Shown one piece after another: positions 60,296 to 64,000 of a DNA stretch of 64,000 bases. The translations under genes were made by a program, and so were the position numbers. This DNA comes from Certhia americana (Eukaryota > Chordata > Aves > Passeriformes > Certhiidae): NCBI GenBank assembly GCA_018697195.1, contig CM031858.1:133929715-133993714 (forward strand), given 5' to 3'. Each line of letters begins with the position of its first letter. The first letter of the stretch is position 1. The notes under the pieces were generated by a model. That model had not been told where the DNA came from and ran no database searches. It saw nothing but the letters and a program-made list of their open reading frames with translations.

Positions 60296-63200
60296 GCAAG
60301 GGAGTTTTGTTTTGAAAAGCAACAATATATGCTAAACTGAAATATCCAACATCCTATTAGAAAGTAATAGATGAGTGCCGGGTTTTTTCTTCAGTAAAAG
60401 TTTCTTATGTGCTTATAATAAAATTTCCGAAATGTGCAACAAAACTCTTAATACACAGTGTTCTTGATTATTAAAATTTAGGAAGGATAAGTTAAAGCAA
60501 ATGACAAAAGCATTGTAACTGTCTATCAAAATGAAAAATAGTGCCATGATTTTAAAACCCAAAGAGAATGAAAAAAAATGTTTGTTGAGTGACGACTGGC
60601 ATGAGAGCTCTTGAAACTTGTTCATGGCTTTCATATAGTTGAACAGAGAGTTATCTTGATCTATTAAAAACTGGAAGAGGCAGTGTTACTTAGTTTAATA
60701 GTGACTTTTTAGTACTTGGGAAAGTGCTTTACACACCAACAAAAGCTTTCACCCCAGCAGTGGAAGATTGCCAAGAATCTGAATATCTACAAAGTAGTAT
60801 TACCTTAAATATACTGTCCAAAATTTTCTGCTATCTGGAACAGGGTCATGTCATATAGTGTGTGTTAATTAAAATAATCAAGATATTTTCAATTTAAATT
60901 TCTATTATGCAAAAATAATTTAATGTCCTCTAAAAGACTTCATTAATTGAGGTCACATTTTAAGTGGAAATCACAGGACTTCTGACCTATAAAATCTGGC
61001 TGAGGAAGAGATATCTGGTTTAGACTTTTATTTCCTGGGAAATATGCTCCCAGGATTGGCAAAGTTGCTGTAAAAGGAGACATTTAGTGTTTGAATGCAA
61101 ATAAAACATCAAATTTATTAATTATTATTATAATAAATTATTTTTTGCAGATAATGTAGGCTAATACACTTCATATAATTACTTTCTAGAATATATATTT
61201 CAGTGTGGGAAAATAGAAATGCTGTAGCAAAGTCCATGTCCAAATGGAAAGCCCTGTTAATGAAAACAGAATTGACAAAACCAAGACCGTGAAAATGGCT
61301 TAAGATTCAAACTCTGTAGATGTGCTGCATGGTTATTTGGGTATTTTGAAAATGTAGTTTTTAAATGTAGAAACTGCAGAAGGCATAGGAATGTTTAACG
61401 ACGTGTAAGAGGGACTTGGTTACTTTCATGTTTAGCTGTTTGTTTTATTTTGACACTTATGGCAAAGTATTTCTATATTGTCAGCTTTGAAAGGTGTTAC
61501 CTTTGAGAGGTGAGCATAATTCTGTGAGTGGACCTTATCCTAAGTACTGTGATTGTATGTACCATAAAAATATGACTTTATGTATGTATGTATTACCAGA
61601 CTTAATATGCTGATTTTCCTGCTCCCTCAATGCTTGAATGAAATTTGAGTCAGAAGTAGGGCTGGTGCAGATTAAATTGGTTCTCATGTAAAGGAGTTAG
61701 AAAATGACTACCTAAGGAATTATTTTAGACCCTTGTTTTTCCATTTCACCTACACCATATTTTTGGGCCTCATTCTAAATCTTTTATCTTTTTAATTAAA
61801 ATTTTACCTCCAGTATTATTGGAATGTATTAAAGAGGAAAATCATAAATGGAATTATTTTATGAATATGGTGGTTTATTTATTGCACACATCAAAAAATG
61901 TCTCCAGAAATAAACAGTTAATTTACTCTTCTGCTTAAGTGTAGTTTCAGTACTTGAAAATGAGTTATTTAATCTATCAGTGAACCTGTGGAACTAGACA
62001 TTGAATATTCACATATATATAGTAATTCAACGTGCATTCTTAAATTTGTGTAGTTTCTAAGCCATGTGAGAACCATAAATCTCATAAGCCATATGAGAGT
62101 TCTGTCTTCACTTTTTTACTACCACTGCTTCAATTCCCCTTCATAAAATTCCTATATTATTTAGAGACAGAAAATGATTAAGTAAAATTTATTTACCTGG
62201 TTTCTACAAAATTTTTTTTGAATCATGAGCTGAAACACGTATGTTCAATGCCAACTAAAATGTTCTATACAATATATAGTGACTTCAAATTTTTAGACTT
62301 CAGACTTTTTTAGATTCAACTGGCACAAGCAGGCACTCATGAGTGTCATGCCTGAGAAAGATGTCATTAAGTAGGCATTAAGCCACATTCAGAAAAGCCA
62401 GCACATAGATTTTTCTTTTACCTTTTCTGTTCTATTTCTTTCTTTAAATAGCAATCAACACATCAATAGCATCTTTATGTCTCTCTTGATTACTTAAAGT
62501 AAAGAACAAATATCCAATATCCTTCCTTGCTGAGAAGGCAAAAACTATAAAAGAAGTTATATTAAATATTGACATATTAATATAGGCCTCCTGTATGATA
62601 TATCTCTAGCTTTGTTCTACCTCTGGAATTCAGTATTAGAGGCTTTAGAGGAAGGTACCTGCCCTGCAGGAGTTTGTGGGAAAAGTTTATTTCCAGATCT
62701 CAGTGTTTTTAGAAGCTGCTGAAATATAAAATTGATTCTTCCTTATATTTTTTCCTCATGATTGATAAGGATTGTATTTCTATTATTCTTATACATGCCT
62801 CATTATTTTTGGAACAAAAATTATTCTGTTTCCATAGTATTTTGTGTACATTAGTTTAGCAGGGTGCAAAAGACTTATTTCCCTAAATAACTTACTTCAG
62901 AAGCTGCTGAAGTGTGGTTTCAGGACAGGCATATGGAAAGCAAGTAATATATTAACTTTCATATAAATATTTACAGCTAAGAAGGTGAGAGGAAAACATT
63001 GTAGGTACTAAGGATTAGGTAAATTAATTTCTGGTATTGGAACAAGTATTTATTTCTGCTTATTGGGTACTAGGAAACTTGTACTGAAACTTGTACTAAA
63101 TACTATAGTCTGAACTGCAGTGCTGGTAGATGCTGACATACTGGAAAACTTGAATTACGAAAATAAAGAAAAAATGCTCAGTAGCACAAGAGTGTTCCAC

Positions 63201-64000
63201 CAGAGGTAAAATTAGCCACCTAGCATATGTTGCCTCTGCAATACCAGCCTGATTTGTGTAATTTCCCTCAAGAATCTTTCTGTGACTAGTTTATTGTTTT
63301 GCATAAGGACTAAGCTTCACAGTTCTAAATTGTTAAGCAAGATGTTCTGTGAAGAGGGAAAGACCAAGGTGGGAGCTGAGTGAGTCACATGCTGGATTCA
63401 CATAGTTCACATTTTGTAGAACTGACTTTTGCAGTTACTTCCCAAACTACCTCATCAAACCTCTCTGAACCTCTCTGCCTCGCTTCCTGCTTCTTACTTC
63501 CACCATTCTGGCAAACAAATTGGTAGTGCTATGTTTGGTGAGCAGCATCTTCCCCTGCCCATTCCCACCAGAGCTCAGATACAGGAATTCCTGCTGACAA
63601 ACAGCACAAAGGCTGTGAGAAATCCTGTCATTCCTCTCTCCTTGCCCCATGACTAGAACATGCACAGTGGACCACCTGAGGAGAGTTAAAAAGCTTTGTT
63701 GCTACTGAGCAAAAAAGAGAGAAGATACTTCTGGCATATATGAAAAAACCTAGAAGTGTTTGCAATCAGCGTGAAATCAGTGTAGAATCAAGAAAGAATT
63801 CCATTAACTCAGGCTGGTGCTAGCCACTACACAGAAGTCTGATCACTGATGTCAAACTAAAGGGAATTGAATTTATGTAGGAGCTGCAACAATGAAAAAC
63901 AATGGCTTTCTTTCTGAACAAAGGTAAAACAGAGACTGACAACTAGCTGACACATTTAATCCTCTAAGTATCTTGAGACTCGTTTTATTTGTTTTATTAG
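60296..64000 (+). other. Intron, truncated by the window end
   Basis: Starts GCAAGGG. AT-rich, with no repeat family recognised and no phase 0 exon with Tyr-Arg-Ser-Gly found, so the next RIM exon lies beyond the window. Confidence 0.7.

Overview
The window is nuclear DNA of a vertebrate, most likely a bird. It is AT-rich, intron-dominated and low in interspersed repeats. The one clear transposon (50.8-51.2 kb) is a chicken-repeat-1 (CR1) LINE 3' end with its ATTCTGTGA-type terminus, and a second short CR1-like tail lies near 14.1 kb. There are no bacterial-type operons, no RNA gene I can support, and no long ORF; the longest open frames (about 120 codons) look like chance.

All coding sequence I can support belongs to one plus-strand gene, a RIM presynaptic active-zone scaffold (RIMS1/RIMS2 family). 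The window covers the linker between its C2A and C2B domains. Three exons are recognised by family sequence: 19029-19208 (RSRSTERPD...SMPSLMTGRSAPPSP), 20333-20442 (SHPRTGSVQTSPSSTP...GRQLPQLPPKG, the proline-rich RIM-BP-type SH3 ligand) and 60195-60295 (AMDAEERNRQMK...GSDSRLEQDYHSK). I lean to RIMS1 because the residues differ from what I remember of RIMS2, but this rests on memory and the paralogue call is open.

Reading the splice sites by eye gives many further small exons. Upstream of 19029 all are phase 2-2 (4600-4665, 5258-5365, 9035-9100, 11581-11643, 17446-17517). The 110-nt exon 20333-20442 switches the phase from 2 to 1. From there to 60195 all are phase 1-1 (21267-21299, weak 23130-23156, 27386-27439, 28812-28856, 32867-32923, 37610-37699, 46197-46229, 55182-55217). 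Every cassette has a length divisible by three and an open frame in the required phase, so any subset can be spliced in without breaking the frame. Two donors are GC instead of GT (28857 and 60296), and several acceptors are NAGNAG tandems.

Layout: 0-4.6 kb intron; 4.6-17.5 kb phase 2 cassettes; 19-20.4 kb core exon pair; 21-55 kb phase 1 microexon field with introns up to 9 kb; 60.2 kb next core exon; 60.3-64 kb intron. The exons together encode a hydrophilic, charged, Ser/Arg/Lys/Glu-rich, probably disordered linker whose length and charge are set by alternative splicing. This kind of linker splicing is established for mammalian RIM1/RIM2. Which of these particular microexons are already annotated cannot be told from sequence alone.
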